In this document: one piece after another, positions 1-7,522 of the stretch | How the letters are laid out: the number at the start of each line of letters is the position of its first letter | How positions within the stretch are numbered: the first letter of the stretch is position 1 | DNA from: Marixanthomonas ophiurae | GTDB lineage: Bacteria > Bacteroidota > Bacteroidia > Flavobacteriales > Flavobacteriaceae | Length of the DNA: 64,000 nt | Reading direction: 5' to 3' | NCBI RefSeq assembly: GCF_003413745.1 | Contig: NZ_QVID01000003.1 | Span: forward strand, 1 to 64,000 | The notes under the pieces: model-generated | Database searches by the model: none | What the model was told of the DNA's origin: nothing | The model's input: the letters and a program-made list of their open reading frames with translations, nothing else | Made by a program: the position numbers and the translations under genes

Positions 1-108
1 CTCGACTTAAATCTTAAGCCTTATTTTGTTAGACGCAGTGGACTTGAACCACCGTAATCATTACTCCTTTCGCCTGTTTAAGAACTTGCTTACCGTTGTA
101 AGCGGCTG
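1..108 (-). other. Leader region of a stable-RNA transcript leaving the left edge
   Basis: This is the transcribed side of the leftmost promoter of the array and reads leftward. In RNA sense it holds a boxA-like GUUCUUAAACA (plus-strand 75-85) and then a T-arm-like GTGG-TTCAAGT-CCAC (plus strand about 37-51) followed by TGCGTCT. No complete cloverleaf can be folded, because no matching 5' acceptor strand lies about 65 nt upstream. It is therefore either an rRNA/tRNA operon leader or a tRNA remnant. The gene it serves lies outside the window, so its identity is inferred only. Confidence 0.4.
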
Positions 109-140
109 CAAATATACAACCATTTATTTTACTCTACCAA
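109..140 (-). promoter_or_regulatory. Promoter P1 of tandem stable-RNA promoter array
   Basis: Read on the minus strand, TATATTTG (plus 109-116) is a -7 element of the Bacteroidota form TAnnTTTG. TTG (plus 138-140) is the -33 element, with a 21-nt spacer. The transcript would begin with GC-rich GCxGCCGCTTA, as at the other three copies. Confidence 0.7.
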
Positions 141-225
141 AACTTTTTTGAAGTTTTTTAAAACTTTTTTTTAAGAGCGTTTTGATGCTTTTCGATTCAA
201 TTTTTATTGCTTCGTTAAGCGGATG

Positions 226-255
226 CAAAAGTACAATACTTTTTAAACCCTGCAA
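226..255 (-). promoter_or_regulatory. Promoter P2 of tandem stable-RNA promoter array
   Basis: The minus-strand -7 is TACTTTTG (plus 226-233) and the -33 is TTG (plus 253-255), with a 19-nt spacer. The leader starts GCATCCGCTTA and ends in boxA-like ACGCTCTTAA (plus 171-180), just before the P1 promoter region. Confidence 0.75.
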
Positions 256-341
256 CACTTTTTAAAAATAATTTTTAGATTTTTTTAAGAGCGTATTTTG
301 CTGCTTTTTGATTCAATTTTCATTGTTTCTCTAAGCGGATG

Positions 342-371
342 CAAATGTACAACACTTTTTAAATCTGGCAA
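342..371 (-). promoter_or_regulatory. Promoter P3 of tandem stable-RNA promoter array
   Basis: The minus-strand -7 is TACATTTG (plus 342-349) and the -33 is TTG (plus 369-371), with a 19-nt spacer. The leader again begins GCATCCGCTTA and carries boxA-like ACGCTCTTAA (plus 285-294). The whole unit is a clear, slightly diverged duplicate of the P2 unit. Confidence 0.75.
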
Positions 372-454
372 CCTTTTTTAAAAGTTTATTTGAAATATTT
401 TAAAGATCGTTATTCGCTTTATAAAACGCCTTACGTTGTTTTTGTAAGCGGGTG

Positions 455-484
455 CAAAGATACATTGCTTTTCTACTCCTGCAA
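455..484 (-). promoter_or_regulatory. Promoter P4 of tandem stable-RNA promoter array
   Basis: The minus-strand -7 is TATCTTTG (plus 455-462) and the -33 is TTG (plus 482-484), with a 19-nt spacer. The leader begins GCACCCGCTTA and contains ACGATCTTTAA (plus 400-410), the most diverged boxA-like copy. This is the outermost promoter of the array. Confidence 0.7.
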
Positions 485-625
485 ATAAAACATAGCCTTT
501 TTTTAAAGTTTTTTTAACCTATATAGCTAAGTAGTTGATTTGTTTTATTTTAATCTATAAATTAATCTAAGACTTTTTAAACACCTTTTATACCTTAATA
601 TATATACAATTTTTAACCGTTTTAC

Positions 626-745
626 TTTGCGTTAGGGATTGAGTCTTTGTTGGAGCTCTTTTTAAAGCGCCACAGCTTTAAAAAAGCGACTGACGAAAGC
701 CCGCCCATTTCTTGCTTTTTCTACAAGAAATGGGAACGCCCACAT
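626..745 (-). ncRNA. Structured RNA element, copy 1 (Flavo-1-like)
   Basis: This is a three-way-junction design. The closing stem is GCGTT (629-633) with AACGC (735-739). One hairpin forms between about 655-665 and 674-685, and a perfect hairpin pairs CCCATTTCTTG (704-714) with CAAGAAATGGG (724-734). The linkers AGGGATTGAG and GACGAAAGCCCG are shared with copy 2 at 29991-30054. From memory it resembles the Rfam Flavo-1 RNA motif of Bacteroidota; I cannot run the covariance model. The sense strand is inferred from copy 2, where a promoter sits just upstream on the minus strand. Confidence 0.5.
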
Positions 746-765
746 GATAGAGATGAAACTGCTTA

Positions 766-787
766 CTTCGACAAGCTCAGCACAGAT
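766..787. repeat. REP-like extragenic repeat, copy 1
   Basis: Reads CTTCGACAAGCTCAGCACAG, one of four extragenic copies related by CTTCGAnnnnnCTCAG in this window (also 3514-3534, 19354-19386 and 33040-33060). It looks like a dispersed palindromic intergenic repeat. I see no transposase linked to it. Confidence 0.45.
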
Positions 788-928
788 CGTTAATAGATAT
801 TAGATCTGAGACTAAGAATAGACCCATATTGTCCCTTCTTGCTATACATAAATCGATTATACTATTTGGCGGTTATAAAGCATTTATAACATATTGATTG
901 TTTTCAAGTAAAACTAAACCCTTGTATA

Positions 929-959
929 TTGTGAGACTTTTAAAACAGTAGTATCTTTG
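929..959 (+). promoter_or_regulatory. thrS promoter
   Basis: TTG (929-931), a 20-nt spacer and TATCTTTG (952-959) give a near-ideal Bacteroidota sigma-A promoter. Transcription would start about 965, leaving a leader of roughly 15 nt before the thrS ATG at 982. Confidence 0.7.
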
Positions 960-981
960 CTACTTATTAAATTACTCTACT

Positions 982-2928
982 ATGATACGCATTACCTTAC
1001 CGGATGGAAGTGTAAAAGAATTTGAAGCTGGCATTACTGCTATGGATGTAGCAAAAAGCATAAGCGAAGGATTGGCCAGAAATGTAATTTCGGCTTCCTT
1101 TAATAAAGAAACTCTAGAAACTAGTACGCCACTTACTGAAGATGGTAGTCTTGTTTTATATACGTGGCGAGATGATGAAGGAAAAAAAGCCTTTTGGCAT
1201 TCTTCTGCCCATATTCTTGCACAAGCATTGGAAGAATTATATCCTGGTGCTAAATTAACAATCGGTCCAGCTATCGATACTGGGTTTTATTATGACGTAG
1301 ATTTTGGCGAGCATACTGTTTCGGAAAAAGATCTACCTATCATCGAAAAGAAGATGTTAGAAATTGCCCGTGGAAAACATGAGTTTTCTATGCGGGAATC
1401 TAGTAAAGCTGATGCGCTAGATTACTATAAAAAACAACACAACGAATATAAGGTTGAATTAATTGAAAACCTTGAAGATGGCACCATCACTTTTTGTGAC
1501 CATGACACCTTTACTGATCTATGCCGTGGAGGCCATATACCCAATACTGGTATTGTGAAAGCCGTAAAGTTGATGAGTATTGCCGGTGCATATTGGCGCG
1601 GTGACGAAAATAACACGCAGTTAACGCGTATTTACGGTGTTACTTTCCCGAAGCAAAAAGAACTGAAGGAGTATCTTGCTTTATTAGAAGAGGCCAAAAA
1701 GAGAGACCATAGGAAACTTGGGAAAGAACTTGAATTGTTTACGTTTTCACAAAAAGTAGGTCAAGGTTTGCCATTATGGCTTCCTAAAGGAGCTGCTCTT
1801 AGAGAACGCCTAGAGAACTTCCTTAAAAAAGCTCAGAAAAAAGCGGGTTATGAAATGGTGGTTTCGCCACACATTGGACAGAAAGAGCTTTATGTAACTT
1901 CTGGTCATTACGCAAAATATGGAGAAGATAGTTTTCAACCTATAAAAACACCGAACGATGATGAGGAGTTTTTATTAAAACCGATGAACTGCCCACATCA
2001 CTGTGAGATATACAACAGCAAACCTTGGTCTTATAAAGATTTACCAAAGCGTTTTGCTGAGTTTGGAACAGTGTATCGCTATGAACAAAGCGGCGAATTA
2101 CACGGTTTAACTCGCGTACGTGGGTTTACACAAGATGATGCACATATATTTTGTACGCCCGATCAATTGGATGATGAATTTAAAAAGGTAATAGACCTTG
2201 TCTTATATGTTTTTGGCTCGCTAGGGTTTGAAAACTTTACAGCACAAGTATCGCTACGCGATCCTGAAAAACCAGAAAAATATATAGGTGCTCTTGAAAA
2301 TTGGGAGAAAGCTGAAAATGCAATCCTAAATGCTGCAAAAGAAAAAGGCTTAGATTATAAAGTGGAAACTGGAGAAGCTGCTTTTTACGGTCCTAAATTA
2401 GACTTTATGGTGAAAGATGCCTTAGGAAGAAGCTGGCAACTAGGTACTATACAGGTGGATTACAACTTACCAGAGCGCTTTGAATTAACCTATAAAGGTA
2501 GTGATAACGAGCTACACAGACCTGTTATGATTCACCGTGCACCATTTGGTAGTATGGAACGATTTATAGCTATTTTACTAGAGCATACAGGGGGTAACTT
2601 CCCTTTATGGCTTATGCCAGAACAAGTTGCTATATTATCATTGAGTGAAAAATATGAAAAATACGCTCAAAAAGTTTTAAATTCGCTTGAAAATAACGAA
2701 ATTCGCGCCCTTGTCGATAACCGAAGTGAAACCATTGGTAAGAAAATTCGGGAATCTGAGATGAACAAAATACCGTATATGCTCATTGTTGGTGAGCAGG
2801 AAGAAAAAGATGGTACAGTTTCTGTACGGAAACATAGCGACGGAGATATAGGAAATATGACCATCGAAGAATTTTCTGAATTAATTAACAAGGAAATTGA
2901 AAATAATATTGTAGATTTTAATGTTTAA
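982..2928 (+). CDS. thrS: Threonine--tRNA ligase
   Basis: Class II aminoacyl-tRNA synthetase that charges tRNA-Thr in the cytoplasm. All expected parts are visible in its 648 residues: an N-terminal TGS domain (about 1-61), the editing domain with HxxxH (H73, H77) and C181/H185, and the catalytic core with the zinc/active-site motif MNCPHH (C337). Motif 2 (YRYEQSG...) follows, then the C-terminal anticodon-binding domain (about 545-640). The length is normal for the family. It heads the classic thrS-infC-rpmI-rplT cluster and has its own well-formed promoter 20-50 nt upstream. The ATG fits the family N-terminus. Confidence 0.97.
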   Translation: MIRITLPDGSVKEFEAGITAMDVAKSISEGLARNVISASFNKETLETSTPLTEDGSLVLYTWRDDEGKKAFWHSSAHILAQALEELYPGAKLTIGPAIDTGFYYDVDFGEHTVSEKDLPIIEKKMLEIARGKHEFSMRESSKADALDYYKKQHNEYKVELIENLEDGTITFCDHDTFTDLCRGGHIPNTGIVKAVKLMSIAGAYWRGDENNTQLTRIYGVTFPKQKELKEYLALLEEAKKRDHRKLGKELELFTFSQKVGQGLPLWLPKGAALRERLENFLKKAQKKAGYEMVVSPHIGQKELYVTSGHYAKYGEDSFQPIKTPNDDEEFLLKPMNCPHHCEIYNSKPWSYKDLPKRFAEFGTVYRYEQSGELHGLTRVRGFTQDDAHIFCTPDQLDDEFKKVIDLVLYVFGSLGFENFTAQVSLRDPEKPEKYIGALENWEKAENAILNAAKEKGLDYKVETGEAAFYGPKLDFMVKDALGRSWQLGTIQVDYNLPERFELTYKGSDNELHRPVMIHRAPFGSMERFIAILLEHTGGNFPLWLMPEQVAILSLSEKYEKYAQKVLNSLENNEIRALVDNRSETIGKKIRESEMNKIPYMLIVGEQEEKDGTVSVRKHSDGDIGNMTIEEFSELINKEIENNIVDFNV

Positions 2929-2948
2929 CCTTAATAAAATATACAGCC

Positions 2949-3509
2949 ATAGCAATACGAAGAAAAAGAAGTAGAGGCCCAAGAAGGGTCATAAAAGAAG
3001 ATCAACACCGAATTAATAAAAAAATTCGGGCAGACGAAGTACGTCTTGTAGGAGACAATGTAGAAATGGATGTTTATCCAACCAGCAAAGCATTGGAAAT
3101 TGCACAAGAGATGGAATTGGATTTAGTAGAGATTTCTCCTGACGCCAAGCCTCCTGTTTGTAAAGTGATGGACTACAAGAAATTTGTCTACGAGCAAAAA
3201 AAGAGAGAAAAAGCTTTAAAAGCAAAAGCTTCAAAAGTTGTTGTAAAAGAGATTCGTTTCGGTCCAAATACCGACGATCACGATTACGAATTTAAGAAGA
3301 ATCATGCTGAGAAGTTTTTAAAAGATGGAGCGAAACTAAAGGCATATGTCTTTTTCAAAGGACGGTCCATCATATATAAGGATAAAGGAGAAATACTTTT
3401 ATTACGTCTTGCCCAAGATCTAGAAGAAGTTGGTAAAGTAGAACAAATGCCAAAACTAGAGGGGAAACGAATGATTATGTTCCTTGCTCCTACTAAGAAA
3501 TTAAAATAA
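2949..3509 (+). CDS. infC: Translation initiation factor IF-3
   Basis: IF-3 binds the 30S subunit, checks the start codon and keeps subunits apart. The first in-frame ATG (3066) would cut off most of the N-terminal domain. The frame is open back to a stop at 2919-2921 and encodes a typical IF-3 N-terminus ([20 protein letters not shown]...). No ATG, GTG, TTG or CTG occurs in that stretch. The best match to the family start (MAIR...) is an ATA at 2949, giving 186 residues, the usual length. infC with a rare start codon is known elsewhere (AUU in E. coli), where IF-3 represses its own translation. It lies 20 nt after thrS. Identity is certain; the exact start is inferred. Confidence 0.85.
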   Translation: MAIRRKRSRGPRRVIKEDQHRINKKIRADEVRLVGDNVEMDVYPTSKALEIAQEMELDLVEISPDAKPPVCKVMDYKKFVYEQKKREKALKAKASKVVVKEIRFGPNTDDHDYEFKKNHAEKFLKDGAKLKAYVFFKGRSIIYKDKGEILLLRLAQDLEEVGKVEQMPKLEGKRMIMFLAPTKKLK

Positions 3510-3513
3510 TGCG

Positions 3514-3534
3514 CTTCGACATCACTCAGCGACC
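3514..3534. repeat. REP-like extragenic repeat, copy 2
   Basis: Begins CTTCGACATCACTCAGCGAC in the infC-rpmI spacer, close to the copy at 33040-33060. It belongs to the four-copy family listed at 766. Confidence 0.45.
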
Positions 3535-3612
3535 AAGACAGTAAAATGTGTTGGTTTTTTGTGTGAAACAGCGTTGAAAATAAAGTGAAATAAATAGTTA
3601 AAAGAAGCAGAC

Positions 3613-3810
3613 ATGCCAAAACAAAAGACAAAATCTAGTGCCAAAAAACGTTTTAAGGTTACCGGTACTGGTAAAATTAAAAGAAAGCACGCGTTTAAAA
3701 GTCATATCTTAACAAAGAAGTCTAAAAAACGTAAGCTTAAATTGACTCATGATGGTTTAGTAGATAAAGCAGATGAGAGCAATGTTAAGCAAATGCTTCG
3801 TATGAAGTAA
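3613..3810 (+). CDS. rpmI: 50S ribosomal protein L35 (bL35)
   Basis: Small, very basic 65-residue protein of the large subunit. It starts [20 protein letters not shown], the conserved bL35 N-terminus, and its length is typical. It sits between infC and rplT as in most bacteria. The 100-nt spacer before it holds a REP-like repeat rather than an obvious promoter, so transcription from upstream is likely. Confidence 0.97.
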   Translation: MPKQKTKSSAKKRFKVTGTGKIKRKHAFKSHILTKKSKKRKLKLTHDGLVDKADESNVKQMLRMK

Positions 3811-3914
3811 ACCGCTTAACCCGGTTAAAACAAATTATTTAAACCCTGGAGTACGGCTACTTAATGTAACCAAAGTGTCAAAATGACCGCCTGCTACAAA
3901 AAACAATTAAAATT
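3811..3914 (+). promoter_or_regulatory. Structured rpmI-rplT intercistronic region (possible L20 control site)
   Basis: This 104-nt spacer is long for an L35-L20 pair. It contains TTAACCCGGTTAA (3817-3829, near-palindromic), AGTA-CGGC-TACT and GTCA-AAA-TGAC hairpins. L20 is known to repress its own operon by binding mRNA in other bacteria. Whether this spacer acts that way is inference only. Confidence 0.3.
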
Positions 3915-4259
3915 ATGCCAAGATCAGTAAATTCAGTTGCTTCAAGAGCCAGAAGAAAAAAGGTAATGAAGCACGCCAAAGGTTACTTTGGAAGACGTAA
4001 AAATGTATGGACGATAGCTAAGAATGCTGTTGATAAAGCAATGCAGTATTCGTACCGCGACCGTCGTGCAAAAAAGAGAAATTTTAGATCCCTTTGGATC
4101 ACACGTATTAATGCAGGTGCACGCCAGCATGGGATGTCTTATTCAAAATTTATGGGACAGTTAAAAGCTAACGAAATCGGATTGAACCGTAAGGTACTTG
4201 CAGATTTAGCAATGAACCATCCTGAAGCTTTCAAAGCAATTGTTGAGAAAGTAAAATAA
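3915..4259 (+). CDS. rplT: 50S ribosomal protein L20 (bL20)
   Basis: Basic 114-residue large-subunit protein that binds 23S rRNA early in assembly. In other species it also represses its own operon. The conserved N-terminal tail ([17 protein letters not shown]) and the core [15 protein letters not shown] and NRKVLADLA are intact. It is the last gene of thrS-infC-rpmI-rplT and is followed at once by a strong terminator. Confidence 0.98.
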   Translation: MPRSVNSVASRARRKKVMKHAKGYFGRRKNVWTIAKNAVDKAMQYSYRDRRAKKRNFRSLWITRINAGARQHGMSYSKFMGQLKANEIGLNRKVLADLAMNHPEAFKAIVEKVK

Positions 4260-4295
4260 ATTAATAAACTAGTATTTATTTCACTATACGGGAAG

Positions 4296-4323
4296 AGCCA
4301 CTCAAATTGAGTGGCTTTTTTTG
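4296..4323 (+). terminator. Rho-independent terminator of the thrS-rplT cluster
   Basis: The stem AGCCACTCAA/TTGAGTGGCT is followed by a run of T, about 37 nt after the rplT stop codon. Confidence 0.85.
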
Positions 4324-4343
4324 TTATATCCTTTAAAGCGACG

Positions 4344-4373
4344 GTCATTTCAACGACAGGAGAAATCGCATGT
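4344..4373. repeat. Dispersed flavobacterial extragenic motif
   Basis: Contains GTCATTTCAACGACAGGAGA followed by AATC. This is a motif I recognise from intergenic regions of many flavobacterial genomes, usually as GTCATTTCGACnnnGGAGAAATC. It is the only copy I noticed here. Its function is unknown to me. Confidence 0.35.
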
Positions 4374-4473
4374 TGTCTTTCGATTAGATTGAGTTACTCA
4401 GAATTCATTTGAAGATAAATAAATTTCAGTGTGCTAACAGGTTTGGGCTATACAGGTTATTGCAAAAGCTCTA

Positions 4474-4911
4474 TTAAGGATAGTTGAAGAATAACTCAAC
4501 AAAACAACCTAGAATAAAACTTGCGAAGGCAGCTATAAATGAAATACGTTTTAACGTAAAGATATTTTTAAAGGCGAGCCATAGACAAAACAATGCACAA
4601 ATAGAAAAAATAATTGTTCCATATAAAGGTACTATGCTTTCGAAAAGACCAATCTGATCAAAAAAGGGATCTAATAATGCTGTAAAGCCAAAAAGAGCTA
4701 AAGCAAAATTTGTTTTTTTATGTGCAACGAGCAAGTAATAACTTGCGATAAGGAATTCAATACCTATTGCCAAGGGACCATATTGGTTGTAGTATTCTCT
4801 TTTAAAATAGGTGTCAAAACCTTGCGGAAACTCGATTTTTAAAATAAAACTAATGCTCATTACAAAGGCAATAATCAAAAGCACTAACGAAATGAGTTTT
4901 CTTTTTTTCAC
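4474..4911 (-). CDS. Hypothetical four-helix membrane protein
   Basis: I do not recognise this 145-residue protein. A basic start (MKKRKLISLV) leads into four hydrophobic stretches at about 5-25, 45-65, 70-105 (probably two helices close together) and 115-140, joined by short polar loops. No catalytic motif stands out. It is a single gene on the minus strand, convergent with rplT, and probably an inner-membrane protein. Its closest functional hint is only its size and topology. Confidence 0.6.
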   Translation of the reverse strand: MKKRKLISLVLLIIAFVMSISFILKIEFPQGFDTYFKREYYNQYGPLAIGIEFLIASYYLLVAHKKTNFALALFGFTALLDPFFDQIGLFESIVPLYGTIIFSICALFCLWLAFKNIFTLKRISFIAAFASFILGCFVELFFNYP

Positions 4912-4983
4912 AATGTGTGTTTTAATTTTGCCAACTTGTATCTTTATACGTAGGGATTTTAAATCTTAATCGTTTACGACTTT

Positions 4984-6243
4984 TTACGTCTTCTGCTTTT
5001 TCTTTTTAGCCGCCGGAAACAATACGTTGTTTAATATCAAACGATATCCCGGAGAATTAGGATGCAATGCCAATTCTGTTTTGGCGTCTCCTACTCTATG
5101 CTGATAATCCTCTGGGTCGTGACCTCCATAGAATGTAAAGAATCCTTTACCTTTTATACCGTGAATATAACGCGCTTCTCCATTGGTTTTGTTTTCACCC
5201 ATTACCAATACGTTCGATTTTACTTCATCTCTTTTATACGAAGTTGTTTGTCCCATAAATCCTTTTACTAACGAAGTATGATTCTGCACCAACATTGTAG
5301 GTATCGGATCCCATTTGGCCGAATAATCCATTAACGTAAAATAATCGGTTTCTTTTGGTATTCTCCTTTTTGCTGTCATATCGATAGATGAAAACTCATA
5401 AACCATAGGGCTGCGTTCTAATATAAAATTGGTGAACGCCATGGTTTTGCTGTAATCTATTTTACTTTGATAACCAGGCTCACTAGGGTCACCATCAAAC
5501 ATAGGTTCACAAATATCAACTCCTTCTGCCGAAAGAGCAATATCAAAGCTGTCGGTAGCACTACACATCGCAAACATAAAACCACCCCCAACTACATAAT
5601 CTCTTATTTTTAAGGCAACGTCTCCTTTTTCTTCTGAAACTTTATTATAGCCTAGTTCTTTAGCCAAGGCTTCAGATTTTTGTTTTTCTTCAATATACCA
5701 AGGAGCAGCACGATACGCTCTGTAGAATTTACCATATTGACCCGTAAAATCTTCGTGATGTAAGTGCAACCAATCGTATAAAATAAGCTGATCACTCAAT
5801 ACTTCTGTATCGTATACTACTTCATACGGAATTTCTGCATAGGTCAATACCATGGTTACGGCATCGTCCCACGGTTGATTTCCTTTTGGGGAATACACGG
5901 CAATTTTAGGTGCTTTTTCTAACACCACAGCTTCCATGTTTTGTGAAGGACTACTTATCATCGTCAGTATTTCTTCGGTCTTACTGTCAGAAATAACTTC
6001 GAAAGAAACACCTCTAATTTGACATTCCTTTTGAATTTCTTCGGAATTCGGCATTAAAAAAGAGCCACCGCGGTAGTTAAGCAACCACTTTACTTTGACT
6101 TGGCGTTCTAATGTCCAATACGTAATTCCGTAGGCTTTTAGGTGTTCCTTCTGCCCATCCACATCCATCGGGACTAATATATAGGATGCTGAAGCATTTA
6201 GGGAAAAGAAAAGAATAAATAATAAGGTAATAAATTTCGTCAT
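4984..6243 (-). CDS. Exported conserved Bacteroidota protein (often labelled 'asparagine synthetase B')
   Basis: The start chosen is the ATG at 6243, because the protein then begins MTKFITLLFILFFSLNASAS, a clean signal peptide of about 19 residues; a longer reading adds 14 residues in front of it. The 420-residue product has no glutamine-amidotransferase Cys2 and no ATP-pyrophosphatase P-loop, so the database label asparagine synthetase, which I recall for this family, is not supported by sequence. Recognisable blocks include YGGHDPEDYQHRVGD near the C-terminus and repeated conserved Trp/Tyr/His stretches. It probably acts in the periplasm or outer envelope; the reaction is unknown. Confidence 0.7.
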   Translation of the reverse strand: MTKFITLLFILFFSLNASASYILVPMDVDGQKEHLKAYGITYWTLERQVKVKWLLNYRGGSFLMPNSEEIQKECQIRGVSFEVISDSKTEEILTMISSPSQNMEAVVLEKAPKIAVYSPKGNQPWDDAVTMVLTYAEIPYEVVYDTEVLSDQLILYDWLHLHHEDFTGQYGKFYRAYRAAPWYIEEKQKSEALAKELGYNKVSEEKGDVALKIRDYVVGGGFMFAMCSATDSFDIALSAEGVDICEPMFDGDPSEPGYQSKIDYSKTMAFTNFILERSPMVYEFSSIDMTAKRRIPKETDYFTLMDYSAKWDPIPTMLVQNHTSLVKGFMGQTTSYKRDEVKSNVLVMGENKTNGEARYIHGIKGKGFFTFYGGHDPEDYQHRVGDAKTELALHPNSPGYRLILNNVLFPAAKKKKQKT

Positions 6244-6628
6244 AATGCTAATATAACGACAAAATTCGAGCCATATTGAGTTCAAGGAAATTTTCTAAAA
6301 TTAGATATTAACTAGTAGTACCATTTAAGATGCATTTAATCATTAAAAATGCCTACAGTAATTGATCTAACTTCTATTTAAACTTTTTAGAATACATCCA
6401 GTATAGCCTTAAAAAATACCGCCTCGTTTACCAATAAAGAAATTAGTATTAATAATGCAGTGTTGATGATTAGTAAAAGTTATAAAAAAGAGGTTTTAAG
6501 TATTTTGGAGAAGTTTTAAAATTATTTTTAAATATCACTAAATAATTTCTTTTCTAATTTCTTGCAAAAGTTGGTTATATTAATTGTGTCACTTGTCAGC
6601 AAGGATATTATCATATCAAGGATGAGTT
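6244..6628. other. AT-rich intergenic stretch without a recognised gene
   Basis: This 385-nt spacer is notably AT-rich. An open stretch at about 6390-6519 on the plus strand would encode 42 residues ending SYKKEVLSILEKF, but it has no good start and I do not recognise it. I see no terminator hairpin, promoter or repeat that I can defend. Confidence 0.4.
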
Positions 6629-7474
6629 TTATAACTCTTTATTGTAGTCAGTATATTTTAGCGAGGTAATATTTTCTTTTGCAAAATCATAAACTGACTG
6701 TTCAGTATAATTACCATTTTCCAGAAAATCAGCTCTCCACAATTTAATATCATCTCGTAGATAGTTAAAGTTTAGGTTTAAAAATTTTTCTAAATCGGCC
6801 CTATTTATTGTTGAAGTGTATATATATTTTTCTCCGTCATTATTTAAAGGTATTCTTAATGTTAGAGTTTCTAAATCAGAAAAATCTCTAAATAATCGAA
6901 CACTTTCTTTTATAGTTTTTTTGAAAACATAGTATTCTGTATTTGCAAAACCCTCTTTAAATATTACAAGTCTTTTATTGTAATTTGATTTACTTGAATC
7001 GAAATAACCAGAGTTCTCTTTTCCTCGCTTAAAAAACTCGTATTTTGATAACTCTAGGTTTTTTATTTTTTGATTTACCAAGTAATCAAAAGTTAGCTTA
7101 ATTTTATTCAACTCATCAAACTCAATAATATCAAGTCTTAAGTTCCGAATATTTGCACGATTTTTGGCTGCTAGACTATATCCTTTGTTAGTAATTATTA
7201 ATCCAAAGTTAGCTTTTGTATCTTCTAACATTCCAAGAAAACTTTCTATAATTATTACATCAATATTTGTCGAGAAATGTTTGCAGTCAATTATTCCGAG
7301 AATTTTATTCCCTCCTATTCTTCCTCGTATTGAAATATCAATTTGTCTATCAGTTCTGCTGTGTTTTCCAAATATACGGTCATCAAATTCAAATTCACAA
7401 TCAGTAAATACTGAAACTAATTCTTGATGAATTTGTCTTTCGTATTTTCGCCAAGTTTTATTTTCAATCGACAT
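6629..7474 (-). CDS. PD-(D/E)XK restriction-endonuclease-like (Mrr-type) protein
   Basis: The N-terminal half carries a PD-(D/E)XK nuclease core: YERQIHQEL (E12), RQIDISI (D46) and IIDCKHF (D63-x-K65). FGLIITNKGYSLAAKNRA follows, matching the Mrr/type IV restriction fold. The C-terminal half (about 140-281) is unrecognised. It stands alone, without a methyltransferase, specificity subunit or helicase. It lies in an AT-rich stretch between core genes, which suggests horizontal acquisition. It could cut modified DNA or serve in repair. The nuclease fold is well supported; the role is not. Confidence 0.7.
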   Translation of the reverse strand: MSIENKTWRKYERQIHQELVSVFTDCEFEFDDRIFGKHSRTDRQIDISIRGRIGGNKILGIIDCKHFSTNIDVIIIESFLGMLEDTKANFGLIITNKGYSLAAKNRANIRNLRLDIIEFDELNKIKLTFDYLVNQKIKNLELSKYEFFKRGKENSGYFDSSKSNYNKRLVIFKEGFANTEYYVFKKTIKESVRLFRDFSDLETLTLRIPLNNDGEKYIYTSTINRADLEKFLNLNFNYLRDDIKLWRADFLENGNYTEQSVYDFAKENITSLKYTDYNKEL

Positions 7475-7522
7475 TTTATTGATCTCGTGTCTAAAATGTA
7501 TATACCCAACAACCAGCCTCTT

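Noticed and set aside
31-105. Complete tRNA gene at the left end
   Set aside because: Only a T-arm-like segment is present; no acceptor, D arm or anticodon arm pairing could be found.
4984-6243. Calling the exported protein a working asparagine synthetase
   Set aside because: It has a signal peptide and lacks both the glutamine amidotransferase Cys and the synthetase P-loop, so the usual label is not supported.
6390-6519. 42-codon open stretch upstream of the Mrr-like gene's 3' side
   Set aside because: It has no convincing start, no recognised homology and lies in AT-rich DNA where open stretches arise by chance. It could be a gene remnant, but I cannot support that.
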